The notes: generated by a model from the letters alone, not told the origin. Numbered from the stretch's first letter, positions 33,653-42,451 are shown. The stretch is DNA of 64,000 nucleotides from Streptomyces shenzhenensis (GCF_003688995.1 NZ_PENI01000033.1:50352-114351); one strand, 5' to 3'. Translations and numbers: made by a program.

Positions 33653-36004
33653 GTGACCAGCAGACCCTGGACATTCAGAGTCGCCGCCGTCGGTGTTGCG
33701 CTCGCGGCGGCCTCGGCCTCGTTCGCGACGTTCGCCGTCGCGGAGGCGAGCACCACGGCCGCGTCGGCCGCCGCGAACCGGCACGACCCGGCCCCGGTGA
33801 AACAGGAGGCGCACAACCTCGACGGCCCGCTGAGCAGGACCCAGGAGGCCCAGCGGCAGGAGGCCCTCAACCAGGTCATCGCCGGCAAGGCCCAGGTGAA
33901 GGACCGCGACGGTTCGAAGGTCGTCCGGCTCGACAGCAGGAAGGGCGGCAGCAAGTACGTCGAACTGGGCCGGGAGAAGACCGACAAGATCTTCACGATC
34001 CTGGTCGAGTTCGGCGACCAGGTCGACCCCCGGTACGGCGGCTCCGTCGGCCCGCTGCACAACGAGATAGCGGCGCCCGACCGCACCAAGGACAACAGCA
34101 CCGACTGGAAGTCCGACTACAACCAGCAGCACTTCGAGGACCTCTACTTCGGCACCGGCAAGAACACCGAGTCGCTGAAGAAGTACTACGAGAAGCAGTC
34201 CTCGGGCCGCTACTCGGTGGACGGCGAGGTCTCCGACTGGGTCAAGGTCCCCTACAACGAGGCCCGTTACGGCAACAACGCGTGCGGCGCCAGCACCTGC
34301 TCCAGCGTCTGGAACGTCGTCCGCGACGGCCTGAACGCCTGGGTCGCCGACCAGCAGGCGGCCGGCCGCTCCGACGCCGACATCCAGGCGGACGTGGCCC
34401 AGTACGACCAGTGGGACCGCTACGACTACGACGGCGACGGCGACTTCAACGAGCCCGACGGCTACATCGACCACTTCCAGATCGTGCACGCCGGCGAGGA
34501 CGAGTCCGCGGGCGGCGGCGTTCAGGGCGAGGACGCCATCTGGGCCCACCGCTGGTACGCCTTCGGCAGCGACGCCGGCGCCACCGGCCCCGACCAGAAC
34601 AAGCTCGGCGGCACGCAGATAGGCACCACCGGCATCTGGGTCGGCGACTACACCATCCAGCCGGAGAACGGCGGCCTGGGCGTCTTCGCCCACGAGTACG
34701 GTCACGACCTCGGCCTGCCGGACGAGTACGACACCGCGGGCGGCGAGAACTCCACCGGTTTCTGGACCCTGATGTCGTCCGGTTCCTGGCTCGGCCGGGG
34801 CCAGGAGGCCATCGGCGACCTGCCCGGTGACATGAACGCCTGGGACAAGCTCCAACTGGGCTGGCTGAACTACGACGTGGCGAAGGCCGGCACCAAGTCC
34901 TGGCACAAGCTGGGCCTCGCCGAGTACAACACCAAGTACCGGCAGGCGCTGGTCGTCGCGCTCCCGGACAAGGCGGTCACGACCGAGGTCGTCACCCCGG
35001 CGCAGGGCTCGACCCAGTGGTGGAGCGGCAGCGGTGACAACCTCAAGAACACGCTGACCCGTTCCGTGGACCTGACCGGCACGTCCTCGGCCCTGCTGAC
35101 CCTGGACGGCTGGTACGACATCGAGGCCGAGTACGACTTCCTCTACACCGAGGTGTCGACCGACGGCGGCGCCAACTGGACCGCGCTCGACGGCACGGTG
35201 GACGGCCGGCCCATCCCGCGCGACGGCAGCGACAAGCCGGCCCTGACCGGCACGATCGACGGCTACGCGCAGCTGTCGTACCCGCTGGACGCCTACGCGG
35301 GCCAGGAGTTCCAGCTGCGCTTCCGCTACCAGACCGACGGCGGTGTGGCGCAGAAGGGCTTCGCGGCCGACCGGATCACCGTGACCGCGGACGGCGCGAC
35401 GGTCTTCTCGGACGACGCGGAGAGCGCGGACGCGGCCTGGACGGCGAACGGCTTCTCCCGGATCGGCGCGTCCTTCACCAAGGACTACAAGCAGTACTAC
35501 GTCGCCGAGAACCGTCAGTACGAGTCGTACGACACGACGTTGAAGACCGGCCCGTACAACTTCGGCTTCTCGACGACCCGTCCGGACTGGGTGGAGCACT
35601 ACCCGTACCAGAACGGCCTGTTGATCTGGAAGTGGGACACCTCCCAGCAGGACAACAACACCAGTGCCCACCCCGGTACCGGTCTGATCCTGCCGGTCGA
35701 CTCGCACCCGACCGCTCTGCGGTGGTCCGACGGCACGCTGATGCGCAACCGCATCCAGGCCTACGACTCGACGTTCGGCCTGGAGCGCACGGACGGCATC
35801 ACGCTGCACAAGGCGGGCGTGCCGACCGTGATCAGGTCGTCGAAGGGGGTGCCGGTCTTCAACGACCGCACCAACACCTACTACGACCCGGCGAACCCGG
35901 CCGGTGGTGTGAAGATCACTGACACCAACACCAAGATCAAGATCAATGAGCAGGCCCGCGACGGCTCGACGATCGAGATCGAGGTCGGTCCCGCGGTGAA
36001 GTAG
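33653..36004 (+). CDS. Secreted immune inhibitor A-type metalloprotease (M6)
   Basis: A 783-residue exported zinc protease. The signal peptide is TFRVAAVGVALAAASASFATFAVAEA. A propeptide region (LSRTQEAQRQEALNQVIAGKAQV) and the M6 domain follow, with the zinc motif HEYGH at 347-351 in FAHEYGHDLGLPDEYD. C-terminal beta-rich segments (YDIEAEYDFLYTEVSTDGGANW) complete the protein. Such proteases digest extracellular proteins (known). GTG 33653 is supported by GGGGGAGGAA at good spacing and by the signal peptide that follows. It is monocistronic with a strong terminator. Confidence 0.93.
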   Translation: MTSRPWTFRVAAVGVALAAASASFATFAVAEASTTAASAAANRHDPAPVKQEAHNLDGPLSRTQEAQRQEALNQVIAGKAQVKDRDGSKVVRLDSRKGGSKYVELGREKTDKIFTILVEFGDQVDPRYGGSVGPLHNEIAAPDRTKDNSTDWKSDYNQQHFEDLYFGTGKNTESLKKYYEKQSSGRYSVDGEVSDWVKVPYNEARYGNNACGASTCSSVWNVVRDGLNAWVADQQAAGRSDADIQADVAQYDQWDRYDYDGDGDFNEPDGYIDHFQIVHAGEDESAGGGVQGEDAIWAHRWYAFGSDAGATGPDQNKLGGTQIGTTGIWVGDYTIQPENGGLGVFAHEYGHDLGLPDEYDTAGGENSTGFWTLMSSGSWLGRGQEAIGDLPGDMNAWDKLQLGWLNYDVAKAGTKSWHKLGLAEYNTKYRQALVVALPDKAVTTEVVTPAQGSTQWWSGSGDNLKNTLTRSVDLTGTSSALLTLDGWYDIEAEYDFLYTEVSTDGGANWTALDGTVDGRPIPRDGSDKPALTGTIDGYAQLSYPLDAYAGQEFQLRFRYQTDGGVAQKGFAADRITVTADGATVFSDDAESADAAWTANGFSRIGASFTKDYKQYYVAENRQYESYDTTLKTGPYNFGFSTTRPDWVEHYPYQNGLLIWKWDTSQQDNNTSAHPGTGLILPVDSHPTALRWSDGTLMRNRIQAYDSTFGLERTDGITLHKAGVPTVIRSSKGVPVFNDRTNTYYDPANPAGGVKITDTNTKIKINEQARDGSTIEIEVGPAVK

Positions 36005-36030
36005 TCTGCATTTCCGCAGGTCAGAGACGT

Positions 36031-36064
36031 ATCGGCGGCGACCCCTTGGCGGGTCGCCGCCGAT
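36031..36064 (+). terminator. Terminator after M6 protease gene
   Basis: ATCGGCGGCGACCC and GGGTCGCCGCCGAT form a perfect 14-bp stem with a 6-nt loop, followed by CGTGTTT. Confidence 0.8.
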
Positions 36065-36125
36065 CGTGTTTAGGTGCGTCCTGTGACGCTCTTATTGACA
36101 CCGACCAAAACGGGGATGTGACTGA

Positions 36126-36476
36126 ATGGCCGCAGGAGGTTTCTGCAAGCTGCCGAACGGCACGGTGGTGGTGGCGCTGAATCTGCCGAGCCCCACCGCC
36201 GACGGCACGCCCGCGTGCGGGGTGCGGGTGCTCGTGCACGCCCAGAACCGGGCGCGGGCCCTGACCCGGCTGCGCAACCTGGGCATGCGGGCGGTCTACC
36301 TGCGCGGCAACGCGGCCCCGCCGACGCCGGACGAGATCACGGCGGTCCTGCACCATCCGGACGGCCTGATATGGCGCACCGCGCCGGCCGCGGATGTCAC
36401 GACGGCGGATCTCCTGGAGCTGTGGCACCCGATCAGGGCGCTCCTACGCCGTAGCGCTCCGCTGGGTGGGGCGTAG
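36126..36476 (+). CDS. Hypothetical protein
   Basis: A 116-residue protein beginning MAAGGFCKLPNGTVVVALNLPSP. The middle part, VRVLVHAQNRARALTRLRNLGMRAVYLRGNAAPPTPDEITAVLHHPDGLIWR, looks like a small alpha/beta domain. No family is recognised. The last residues and stop codon lie in a 22-bp tandem repeat, so the C-terminus may be a recent extension. Codon use is typical of the neighbourhood. Confidence 0.7.
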   Translation: MAAGGFCKLPNGTVVVALNLPSPTADGTPACGVRVLVHAQNRARALTRLRNLGMRAVYLRGNAAPPTPDEITAVLHHPDGLIWRTAPAADVTTADLLELWHPIRALLRRSAPLGGA

Positions 36477-36494
36477 CGCTCCGCTGGGTGAGGC
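36451..36494 (+). repeat. 22-bp tandem duplication spanning a stop codon
   Basis: GTAGCGCTCCGCTGGGTGGG plus GC (36451-36472) is followed directly by a second copy (36473-36494) with one G/A difference. The gene's TAG stop lies at the junction. Confidence 0.8.
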
Positions 36495-36521
36495 GAGGTT
36501 GTTGATCGTGTGCGGCTGCGT

Positions 36522-36563
36522 CGTGGCTGGTCGCGCAGTTCCCCGCGCCCCCTTCGGGGCGCG
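36522..36563 (+). repeat. Dispersed GCGCAGTTCCCCGCG repeat with hairpin
   Basis: Fourth copy in the window, with a GCGCCCC-CTTC-GGGGCGC hairpin, again between convergent genes. Confidence 0.75.
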
Positions 36564-36575
36564 GTCCGGTCTCGG

Positions 36576-37160
36576 CTACACGATTGGTTTGCCTGTGAGG
36601 GTGATTCCTGCTTCTTGTAGGTCCTCCAGGGCGCGCTGGGTCGTGGCCTCGGAGACTCCGGCGGTCAGGTCCAGCAGGACGTGCGTGCGGAACCCCTCCC
36701 GCGCGGCGTCCAGCGCGGTGGCGCGCACGCAGTGGTCCGTGGCGATCCCCACCACGTCCACCTCGTCGACCTCACGCGCCCTGAGCCAGTCGGCCAGGGA
36801 GACCCCGTTCTCGTCGGCGCCCTCGAAGCCGCTGTAGGCCGCCGCGTACGCCCCCTTGTCGAAGACGGCGTCTATCGCCCCGGAGGCGACCGCGGGGGCG
36901 AAGTTCGGGTGGAAGCCCACGCCCTCCGTGCCGGCGACGCAGTGCGCGGGCCAGGAGTGCACGTAGTCGGGGTTGTCGGCGAAGTGGCCACCGGGCGCGA
37001 TGTGGTGGTCACGGGTCGCCACCACGTGCCGGTAGCCGGCCGGAGCCTGGCCGATCAGCTCGGTGATGGCGGCGGCCACATCGGCACCCCCGGCCACCGC
37101 GAGACTGCCCCCTTCGCAGAAGTCGTTCTGCACGTCTACGACGATCAAGGCGCGGCGCAT
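36576..37160 (-). CDS. pncA: Nicotinamidase
   Basis: A 194-residue isochorismatase-fold amidase converting nicotinamide to nicotinate in NAD salvage. The catalytic triad is visible: Asp9 in IVVDVQNDF, the Lys in FDKGAYAAAYSGF and the Cys in IATDHCVRATALDA. The metal ligands are in TRDHHIAPGGHF. ATG 37160 (MRRALIVVDVQ) is the conserved start; the upstream open frame is not conserved-looking. pncB, the next salvage enzyme, lies 320 bp upstream on the same strand, separated by a mobile-like inverted-repeat element. Confidence 0.94.
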   Translation of the reverse strand: MRRALIVVDVQNDFCEGGSLAVAGGADVAAAITELIGQAPAGYRHVVATRDHHIAPGGHFADNPDYVHSWPAHCVAGTEGVGFHPNFAPAVASGAIDAVFDKGAYAAAYSGFEGADENGVSLADWLRAREVDEVDVVGIATDHCVRATALDAAREGFRTHVLLDLTAGVSEATTQRALEDLQEAGITLTGKPIV

Positions 37161-37480
37161 GGTCGGTGTCCTTCGACTGGCGGTCCCCAGCTCCCAGAGC
37201 CGGGGGAGGGAGAGGGAGGGTACGAGCCTAGAGACTTCGGCGGCGGTGCGGGAGGGGGCATGTGGTGGTTCCCGCTCTAGGCCCTGTCGTCGAATTCCCT
37301 CCCCCAGCCTCCGGCCGGGAGGTGCCCCCAGCCCCGCGACGCCATGCACGCACTCTCGCCGCACCGGACACAGGCCCGAGTACGTCCAGTACGAGGGCCC
37401 GCGCCCGGCACACCGAGAGCACGCACCTGACGCCGCAGGGCCCGCCCTCCGGGCGAACGACGGGAATTTGACGACAGGAC
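37161..37480. other. Gap between pncB and pncA, mostly an inserted element
   Basis: The 320 bp hold the 200-bp inverted-repeat element A (37281-37480) and about 115 bp of ordinary promoter-side sequence next to pncA. Confidence 0.7.
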
Positions 37481-37484
37481 CTAG
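37277..37484. mobile_element. MITE-like element, family A, copy 1
   Basis: A 200-bp element between CTAG repeats (37277-37280 and 37481-37484). The terminal inverted repeats are GCCCTGTCGTCGAATTCCC and, read from the other end, GTCCTGTCGTCAAATTCCC (17 of 19). The right CTAG contains the TAG stop of pncB on the minus strand. It has no transposase. Four-base YTAR duplications are typical of IS5-family elements (known). Confidence 0.75.
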
Positions 37485-38827
37485 CTACCCGACCGCCCCG
37501 CGACATACTCCGTCGGAATGACGGGTTCCCCGCGCGACAGCTGGGTAGCGGACAGCGGCAGATTGGCGCGGGCCGCGGCGTGCCGGTCACGTACGGCGTC
37601 CAGCGGCTCGCGGGCCACCACCTCACCGCCCTTGACCAGCTCGACCAGGAGCTGCCGGTCGGCCAGGTCCGCGGGCACCGGCCCGGTGCCGATGACCTCG
37701 GCCTCCGCCACCCCGTCCGGGTCCAGCCGCCGCGCGGCCCACTTGCGCCCGCCGATGGAGGTCTTGCCGCCGGTGGACCGCTTGGCCACCGGCACCAGCG
37801 GCGCCTGCGGGTCGGTGGACTCGGCGCGCGCCACCAGCTTGTAGACCATCGAGCAGGTCGGATGCCCGGAGCCGGTGACCAGCTGGGTGCCGACGCCGTA
37901 CGCGTCCACCGGGGCGGCGGCCAGTGAGGCGATCGCGTACTCGTCCAGGTCCGAGGTCACGACGATCCTGGTGCGGACGGCGCCCAGCTCGTCCAGCTGC
38001 TGCCGCACCCGGTGCGCGACCAGCAGCAGGTCACCGGAGTCGATGCGCACCGCGCCCAGCTCCGGGCCGGCGATCTCGACCGCGGTCCGGACGGCCTCGG
38101 CGACGTCGTAGGTGTCCACCAGCAGGGTGGTGCCCCGCCCGAGCGAGTCCACCTGGGCCCGGAAGGCGTCCCGCTCGTGGTCGTGCAGCAGGGTGAAGGC
38201 GTGGGCGGAGGTGCCCACCGTCGGGATGCCGTAGCGGAAGCCGGCGGCCAGGTCGGAGGTGGTGGTGAAGCCGCCGATGTAGGCGGCGCGCGCGGCGGCC
38301 ACGGCGGACAGCTCGTGGGTGCGCCGGGCGCCCATCTCGATCAGCGGCCGGTTCCCGGCGGCCGAGGCCATCCGGGAGGCCGCGGCGGCGATGGCCGAGT
38401 CGTGGTTGAGGATGGACAGGATCACCGTCTCCAGGAGCACGCACTCGGCGAACGTCCCCTCGACCCGTATCAGCGGCGAGCCGGGGAAGTACACCTCGCC
38501 CTCGGGGTAGCCCCAGATGTCACCGCCGAACCGGTAGCCGGACAGCCAATGGAGGGTCTCCTCGTCGACGATCTGCTGCTCCCGCAGGAAGCCGAGGACG
38601 CCCGCGTCGAAGCGGAAGTTCTCGACCGCGTCCAGCACGCGTCCGGTGCCCGCCACGACGCCGTAGCGGCGCCCGTCCGGCAGCCGCCGGGTGAAGACCT
38701 CGAACACGCTGCGCCGTCCGGCGGTGCCCGCCTTGAGAGCCGCCTGCAGCATCGTCAGCTCGTACTGGTCCGTGAAGAGCGCGGTGGACGGCACGTCCAC
38801 CGGGAGCCCAAGGTCCGCTGTGTCCAT
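37481..38827 (-). CDS. pncB: Nicotinate phosphoribosyltransferase
   Basis: A 448-residue enzyme joining nicotinate to PRPP to form nicotinate mononucleotide. The N-terminal TALFTDQYELTMLQAAL, GTSAHAFTLLHDHERDAF with the phospho-accepting His, VRIDSGDLLLVAHRVRQQL and DAYGVGTQLVTG are family marks. ATG 38827 (MDTADLGLPVD) is preferred to the ATG 7 codons upstream. Its TAG stop lies inside the CTAG that bounds mobile-like element A. It is divergent from clpS, with 57 bp between the starts. Confidence 0.94.
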   Translation of the reverse strand: MDTADLGLPVDVPSTALFTDQYELTMLQAALKAGTAGRRSVFEVFTRRLPDGRRYGVVAGTGRVLDAVENFRFDAGVLGFLREQQIVDEETLHWLSGYRFGGDIWGYPEGEVYFPGSPLIRVEGTFAECVLLETVILSILNHDSAIAAAASRMASAAGNRPLIEMGARRTHELSAVAAARAAYIGGFTTTSDLAAGFRYGIPTVGTSAHAFTLLHDHERDAFRAQVDSLGRGTTLLVDTYDVAEAVRTAVEIAGPELGAVRIDSGDLLLVAHRVRQQLDELGAVRTRIVVTSDLDEYAIASLAAAPVDAYGVGTQLVTGSGHPTCSMVYKLVARAESTDPQAPLVPVAKRSTGGKTSIGGRKWAARRLDPDGVAEAEVIGTGPVPADLADRQLLVELVKGGEVVAREPLDAVRDRHAAARANLPLSATQLSRGEPVIPTEYVAGRSGS

Positions 38828-38884
38828 GGCCCCGCATGCTACCCCCATTTCGTCAGTGTGACGATTTTTGTTCGGCGTGGCAGC

Positions 38885-39202
38885 ATGGGCGATGTGACGT
38901 CACCCGCGCCCGTAGAGATCGAACGCACCGAGTCGGCGGAGGAGGTCTTCGCCGTACCCGAGCCCGACGTCCCCTGGGTCACGATCGTGCACAACGACCC
39001 GGTCAACCTCATGAGCTATGTGACGTACGTCTTCCAGACGTACTTCGGCTATCCCAAGGACAAGGCCACCAAGCTCATGCTCGACGTCCACCACAAGGGC
39101 CGGGCGGTCGTCTCCAGCGGCAGTCGCGAGGAGATGGAGCGCGACGTGCAGGCCATGCACGGCTACGGTCTGTGGGCCACCCTCCAGCAGGACCGGAAGT
39201 AA
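38885..39202 (+). CDS. clpS: ClpS adaptor protein
   Basis: A 105-residue adaptor that delivers N-degron substrates to the ClpA/ClpC unfoldase. The core PWVTIVHNDPVNLMSYVTYVFQTYFGYPKDKATKLMLDVHHKGRAVV holds the N-end-rule pocket, and ERDVQAMHGYGLWATLQQD ends the fold. GTG 38894 is a possible alternative start. It is followed after 11 bp by a DUF2017 gene, a pairing commonly seen in actinobacteria. Confidence 0.94.
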   Translation: MGDVTSPAPVEIERTESAEEVFAVPEPDVPWVTIVHNDPVNLMSYVTYVFQTYFGYPKDKATKLMLDVHHKGRAVVSSGSREEMERDVQAMHGYGLWATLQQDRK

Positions 39203-39213
39203 CGACCTCACCG

Positions 39214-39819
39214 ATGCCAGGACACTTCGAACCGCTCCCCGGCGGCGGCGCGGCCGTCGCGCTCGACGACGTCGAGATCTCCATCATCCGGTCGCTGGCC
39301 GTCCAGCTGCTGGAACTGATCGGCCCCGGCCCCGCCCCGGACACCCCCGCCGACCCGCTCGCCGAGCTGTTCGCCGAGGGCCCCAGCGAACCGCCCGCCG
39401 ACCCGGTGCTGCGCCGTCTCTTCCCGGACGCCTACAGCGACCCCGGGCGGGCGCCGGACTCGCCCGAGGAGGCCGAGGAGCGGCAGGCGCACTCCGCCGA
39501 GTTCCGCCGCTACACCGAGAACGACCTGCGGGCCGGCAAGCGGGAGAACGCCCTCGCGGTGATCCGCGCCCTGGACGCGCTGGCCCCGGCGGGGGAGGGC
39601 GGTGCGGTTCTCAAGCTGTCGCCGGCGGAGTCCCGGCGGTGGCTGGGCGCGCTCAACGATCTCCGGCTGGCGATCGGCTCCCGGCTGGAGATCACCGACG
39701 AGGACGACACCGATCTGCTCTACCGGCTGCCGGACGAGGACCCGCGCAAGCCGATGGTGATGGCGTACCTGTGGCTGGGCGGGCTCCAGGAAACCCTCGT
39801 CTCGACGCTCCTGCCGTGA
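39214..39819 (+). CDS. DUF2017 family protein
   Basis: A 201-residue actinobacterial protein of unknown function. It begins MPGHFEPLPGGGAAVALDDVEISIIRSLAVQLLELIG. The mid-part EEAEERQAHSAEFRRYTENDLRAGKRENALAVIRAL and the end VMAYLWLGGLQETLVSTLLP are mostly helical. The tight spacing after clpS suggests one transcript and a link to regulated proteolysis; this is inference. Confidence 0.88.
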   Translation: MPGHFEPLPGGGAAVALDDVEISIIRSLAVQLLELIGPGPAPDTPADPLAELFAEGPSEPPADPVLRRLFPDAYSDPGRAPDSPEEAEERQAHSAEFRRYTENDLRAGKRENALAVIRALDALAPAGEGGAVLKLSPAESRRWLGALNDLRLAIGSRLEITDEDDTDLLYRLPDEDPRKPMVMAYLWLGGLQETLVSTLLP

Positions 39820-40137
39820 TGCGCCCCGGTGTCGCGTTCGCTCAGCGGACGCTCAAATCCGGATAACGATCGCGTCACCCATGCGTCCTTCTTTGTGGTG
39901 ATTGTGCGGCGCTTGTCCCCTTTTCCCCGTGTGATGCGTCACAGTGCACCGGTGTGATCGATATGCCCGGCGTGGTAAATCTTCACGATCGCCCGGCGAA
40001 CACCACCCATGTTCGACCGGGTGCGCCACCGAGCCGGTGACCACCGGCCAGGCACAACTCCATCAATCCGGGGGGATCGCGATCCGGTCCGGGGCCGACG
40101 AGGGGCCTGGATCGGCATGGAGAAAGGCGCACCACAC
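39820..40137. other. Promoter-side gap before amino-acid permease gene
   Basis: About 318 bp with no gene seen. It is somewhat richer in A/T near 39870-39990 than its surroundings, which suits a promoter region. No strong palindrome, riboswitch or hairpin was recognised. Confidence 0.5.
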
Positions 40138-41556
40138 ATGACCTCATCGCAGGTCACCGAGGCACCTGAAGAGGGCTACGAGCGCGGGCTCGGCAGCCGT
40201 CAGGTCCAGATGATCGCGATCGGCGGTGCCATCGGCGTCGGTCTGTTCCTGGGAGCCGGGGCGAACATCGCCAAGGCCGGACCCAGCCTCATCCTGATGT
40301 ACGCCCTCGCCGGCGGCGTCATCTTCTTCATCATGCGGGCGCTCGGCGAGCTGCTGCTCTACCGGCCCGTCTCGGGCTCCTTCGCCGAGTACTCCCGGGA
40401 ATTCCTCGGCCCGTTCTTCGGCTACTTCACCGGCTGGACGTACTGGCTGATGTGGGTGGTGACCGGCATGGCCGAGCTGACGGCCGCCGCGATCTACGTC
40501 CACTACTGGTTCCCGTCCGTCCCGCAGTGGGTGACGGCCCTGGTCTTCCTGCTGGTCCTGTTCGTGGCCAACCTGATCTCGGTGAAGCTGTTCGGCGAGA
40601 TCGAGTTCTGGTTCTCGATGGTCAAGGTCACCGCGCTCATCGGCATGATCGTGATCGGCCTCGGCGTGCTCACCTTCGGCTTCAGCGCGGCCGGCGACAC
40701 CGCCTCGGTCTCCAACCTGTGGCAGTTCGACGGCTTCTTCCCCAAGGGCATCGGCTCCTCCCTGATGACCCTGCAGGGCGTCATGTTCGCCTACCTCGCC
40801 GTGGAGCTGGTCGGCGTCACCGCCGGCGAGTCGGCGAACCCGGAGAAGACCCTCCCGAAGGCGATCAACACCCTGCCCTGGCGGATCGCGCTCTTCTACG
40901 TGGGCGCCCTCACCGTGATCCTGTGCGTGGTGAAGTGGACCGAGTTCGCCGAGGGCGTCAGCCCCTTCGTGAAGGCGTTCGCGGTCATCGGCATCCCGGC
41001 CGGCGCCGGCATCGTCAACTTCGTGGTGCTCACCGCGGCCCTGTCGTCCTGCAACTCCGGCATGTACTCCACGGGCCGCATGCTGCGCACCCTCGCGGAC
41101 AACGGCGAGGCCCCGAAGGCGTTCAGCCGGCTCTCGGCCACCAGGACGCCCGCGCTCGGCATCACGGTCTCCGTCGCCTTCATGGGCATCGGCGTGGTCC
41201 TCAACTACATCGTCCCGGAGAAGGCGTTCGGCTACGTCACCTCCGTCGCCACCGCGGCCGGCATCTGGACCTGGCTGATGATCCTGATCAGCCACGTCCG
41301 CTACCGCCGCGAGGTCGTCGCTGGCCGGCTGCCAGCGTCCTCCTTCCCGGCGCCGGGCGGCTCGGTGTGCAGCTGGATCGCCATCGCGTTCTTGATCTTC
41401 GTCACCGGGCTGATCGCCTACGGCGCCGACTCCCGGGTCTGCCTGTACGTGATGGCGGGCTGGGCGGTCGCGCTCGGCATCGGCTGGCTGGTGCTCAGGA
41501 GCCGCACACCCGGGCTCACCGACCCCAGCGAACCGGAGCTGGAGAAGGTGGTCTGA
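40138..41556 (+). CDS. Amino-acid permease (APC/AAT type)
   Basis: A 472-residue transporter of the amino acid-polyamine-organocation family. Twelve helices are expected, the first being RQVQMIAIGGAIGVGLFLGAGANIAKAGPSLILMYALAGG. The consensus region MRALGELLLYRPVSGSFAEYSREFLGPFFGYFTGWTYWLMWV is strong for GabP/LysP/AnsP-like permeases. ATG 40138 is chosen with a GAAAGG box upstream; ATG 40117 is possible. The exact amino acid is not shown by sequence. It is followed by a perfect terminator. Confidence 0.92.
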   Translation: MTSSQVTEAPEEGYERGLGSRQVQMIAIGGAIGVGLFLGAGANIAKAGPSLILMYALAGGVIFFIMRALGELLLYRPVSGSFAEYSREFLGPFFGYFTGWTYWLMWVVTGMAELTAAAIYVHYWFPSVPQWVTALVFLLVLFVANLISVKLFGEIEFWFSMVKVTALIGMIVIGLGVLTFGFSAAGDTASVSNLWQFDGFFPKGIGSSLMTLQGVMFAYLAVELVGVTAGESANPEKTLPKAINTLPWRIALFYVGALTVILCVVKWTEFAEGVSPFVKAFAVIGIPAGAGIVNFVVLTAALSSCNSGMYSTGRMLRTLADNGEAPKAFSRLSATRTPALGITVSVAFMGIGVVLNYIVPEKAFGYVTSVATAAGIWTWLMILISHVRYRREVVAGRLPASSFPAPGGSVCSWIAIAFLIFVTGLIAYGADSRVCLYVMAGWAVALGIGWLVLRSRTPGLTDPSEPELEKVV

Positions 41557-41676
41557 CCACACCGGGAGAGCACGTCACGGGGACCTCGTCACCGGGGCCC
41601 GTTGCCGAGGACGCCCGGCCGCAGCGCGTCACGCGTGGCGCCCGCTGCGGTCGCCGCTCAGGGCGTCCGTCATATG

Positions 41677-41711
41677 GGCCGCTCCGTACCGACCCTCGGT
41701 ACGGAGCGGCC
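41677..41711 (+). terminator. Terminator between permease and mec-like gene
   Basis: GGCCGCTCCGTACC and GGTACGGAGCGGCC form a perfect 14-bp stem with a 7-nt loop. The next promoter must lie in or right after it. Confidence 0.75.
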
Positions 41712-41719
41712 CCTCTGCT

Positions 41720-41725
41720 TATCCT
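41720..41725 (+). promoter_or_regulatory. -10 hexamer for a leaderless mec-like transcript
   Basis: TATCCT ends 7 nt before ATG 41733, with no ribosome binding site between. The right arm of the terminator overlaps the expected -35 zone. Confidence 0.45.
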
Positions 41726-41732
41726 TGCCCGC

Positions 41733-42155
41733 ATGCTGACCATCACCCAGGACCTGTACGACCGGATCGTCGCCCATGCCCGCGAGGACCACCCGGACGA
41801 GGCGTGCGGCGTGGTCGCGGGCCCCGCGGGCACCGACCGCCCCGAGCGCTTCGTCCCGATGCTCAACGCCGCCCGGTCGCCCACGTTCTACGAGTTCGAC
41901 TCGCAGGACCTCCTGAAGCTCTACCGCGAGCTGGACGACCGCGACGAGGAGCCGGTGATCATCTACCACTCCCACACCGCGACCGAGGCCTACCCGTCCC
42001 GCACCGACATCGGCTACGCCAACGAGCCCGGCGCCCACTACGTGCTGGTGTCCACGGCGGACGCCGACGGCCTCGGCGAGTTCCAGTTCCGCTCCTTCCG
42101 GATCCTGGACGGCGAGGTCACCGAGGAGCAGGTCAAGGTCGTCCAGGCGTACTGA
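41733..42155 (+). CDS. mec: JAMM/Mov34 peptidase, Mec+ type
   Basis: A 140-residue zinc peptidase. The JAMM motif is complete: H79-S-H81, seven residues, S89-R-T-D92, in IIYHSHTATEAYPSRTD. In M. tuberculosis the homologue cleaves cysteine from the sulfur-carrier protein CysO (known). The same three-gene set follows here: a Cys-ended leader peptide, a CysO-like carrier and CysM. Since the carrier ends GGMA, this peptidase might also mature its C-terminus. ATG 41733 appears leaderless. Confidence 0.88.
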   Translation: MLTITQDLYDRIVAHAREDHPDEACGVVAGPAGTDRPERFVPMLNAARSPTFYEFDSQDLLKLYRELDDRDEEPVIIYHSHTATEAYPSRTDIGYANEPGAHYVLVSTADADGLGEFQFRSFRILDGEVTEEQVKVVQAY

Positions 42156-42246
42156 TCGACGCATACTGACCACAATTCGGTCAGAATTCATCCACTATGC
42201 GAGATCACATTCCAGGAAGCGGACCGGGAATCGATACGATGAGCCC

Positions 42247-42342
42247 ATGGTTCTCCACGACGTGAGCGAGAAGGCGCCGGGCGTGTTGCTCGTGGCGCGG
42301 CTGCACGTCGATCTGTGCAGGCTGAACAGCGCCATCTGTTGA
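42247..42342 (+). CDS. Cysteine-ended leader peptide upstream of cysO-cysM
   Basis: A 31-residue open frame from ATG 42247 that ends RLHVDLCRLNSAIC and then the stop. Short peptides with the HVDL.R..SA.C ending precede sulfur-metabolism genes in Streptomyces (known as putative leader peptides). Ribosome stalling at the terminal Cys codon when Cys-tRNA is short could control the genes behind it. A hairpin at 42380-42403 lies between this peptide and cysO, as attenuation would need. Confidence 0.7.
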   Translation: MVLHDVSEKAPGVLLVARLHVDLCRLNSAIC

Positions 42343-42379
42343 CGTTTCCCTGCCGCCGTGCGGCCGCGACCCGCGGCGC

Positions 42380-42403
42380 TCCCCCGTGCCGACAGCCGGG
42401 GGA
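42380..42403 (+). promoter_or_regulatory. Hairpin between leader peptide and cysO
   Basis: TCCCCCG and CGGGGGA pair around a 10-nt loop, 38 nt after the leader peptide stop. It has no T run, so it may act by hiding downstream sequence rather than as a classic terminator. Confidence 0.4.
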
Positions 42404-42451
42404 CCCCACTGTGCGCCCCGATCCGATTACTTCCGACAGGAGCCCGCAACC

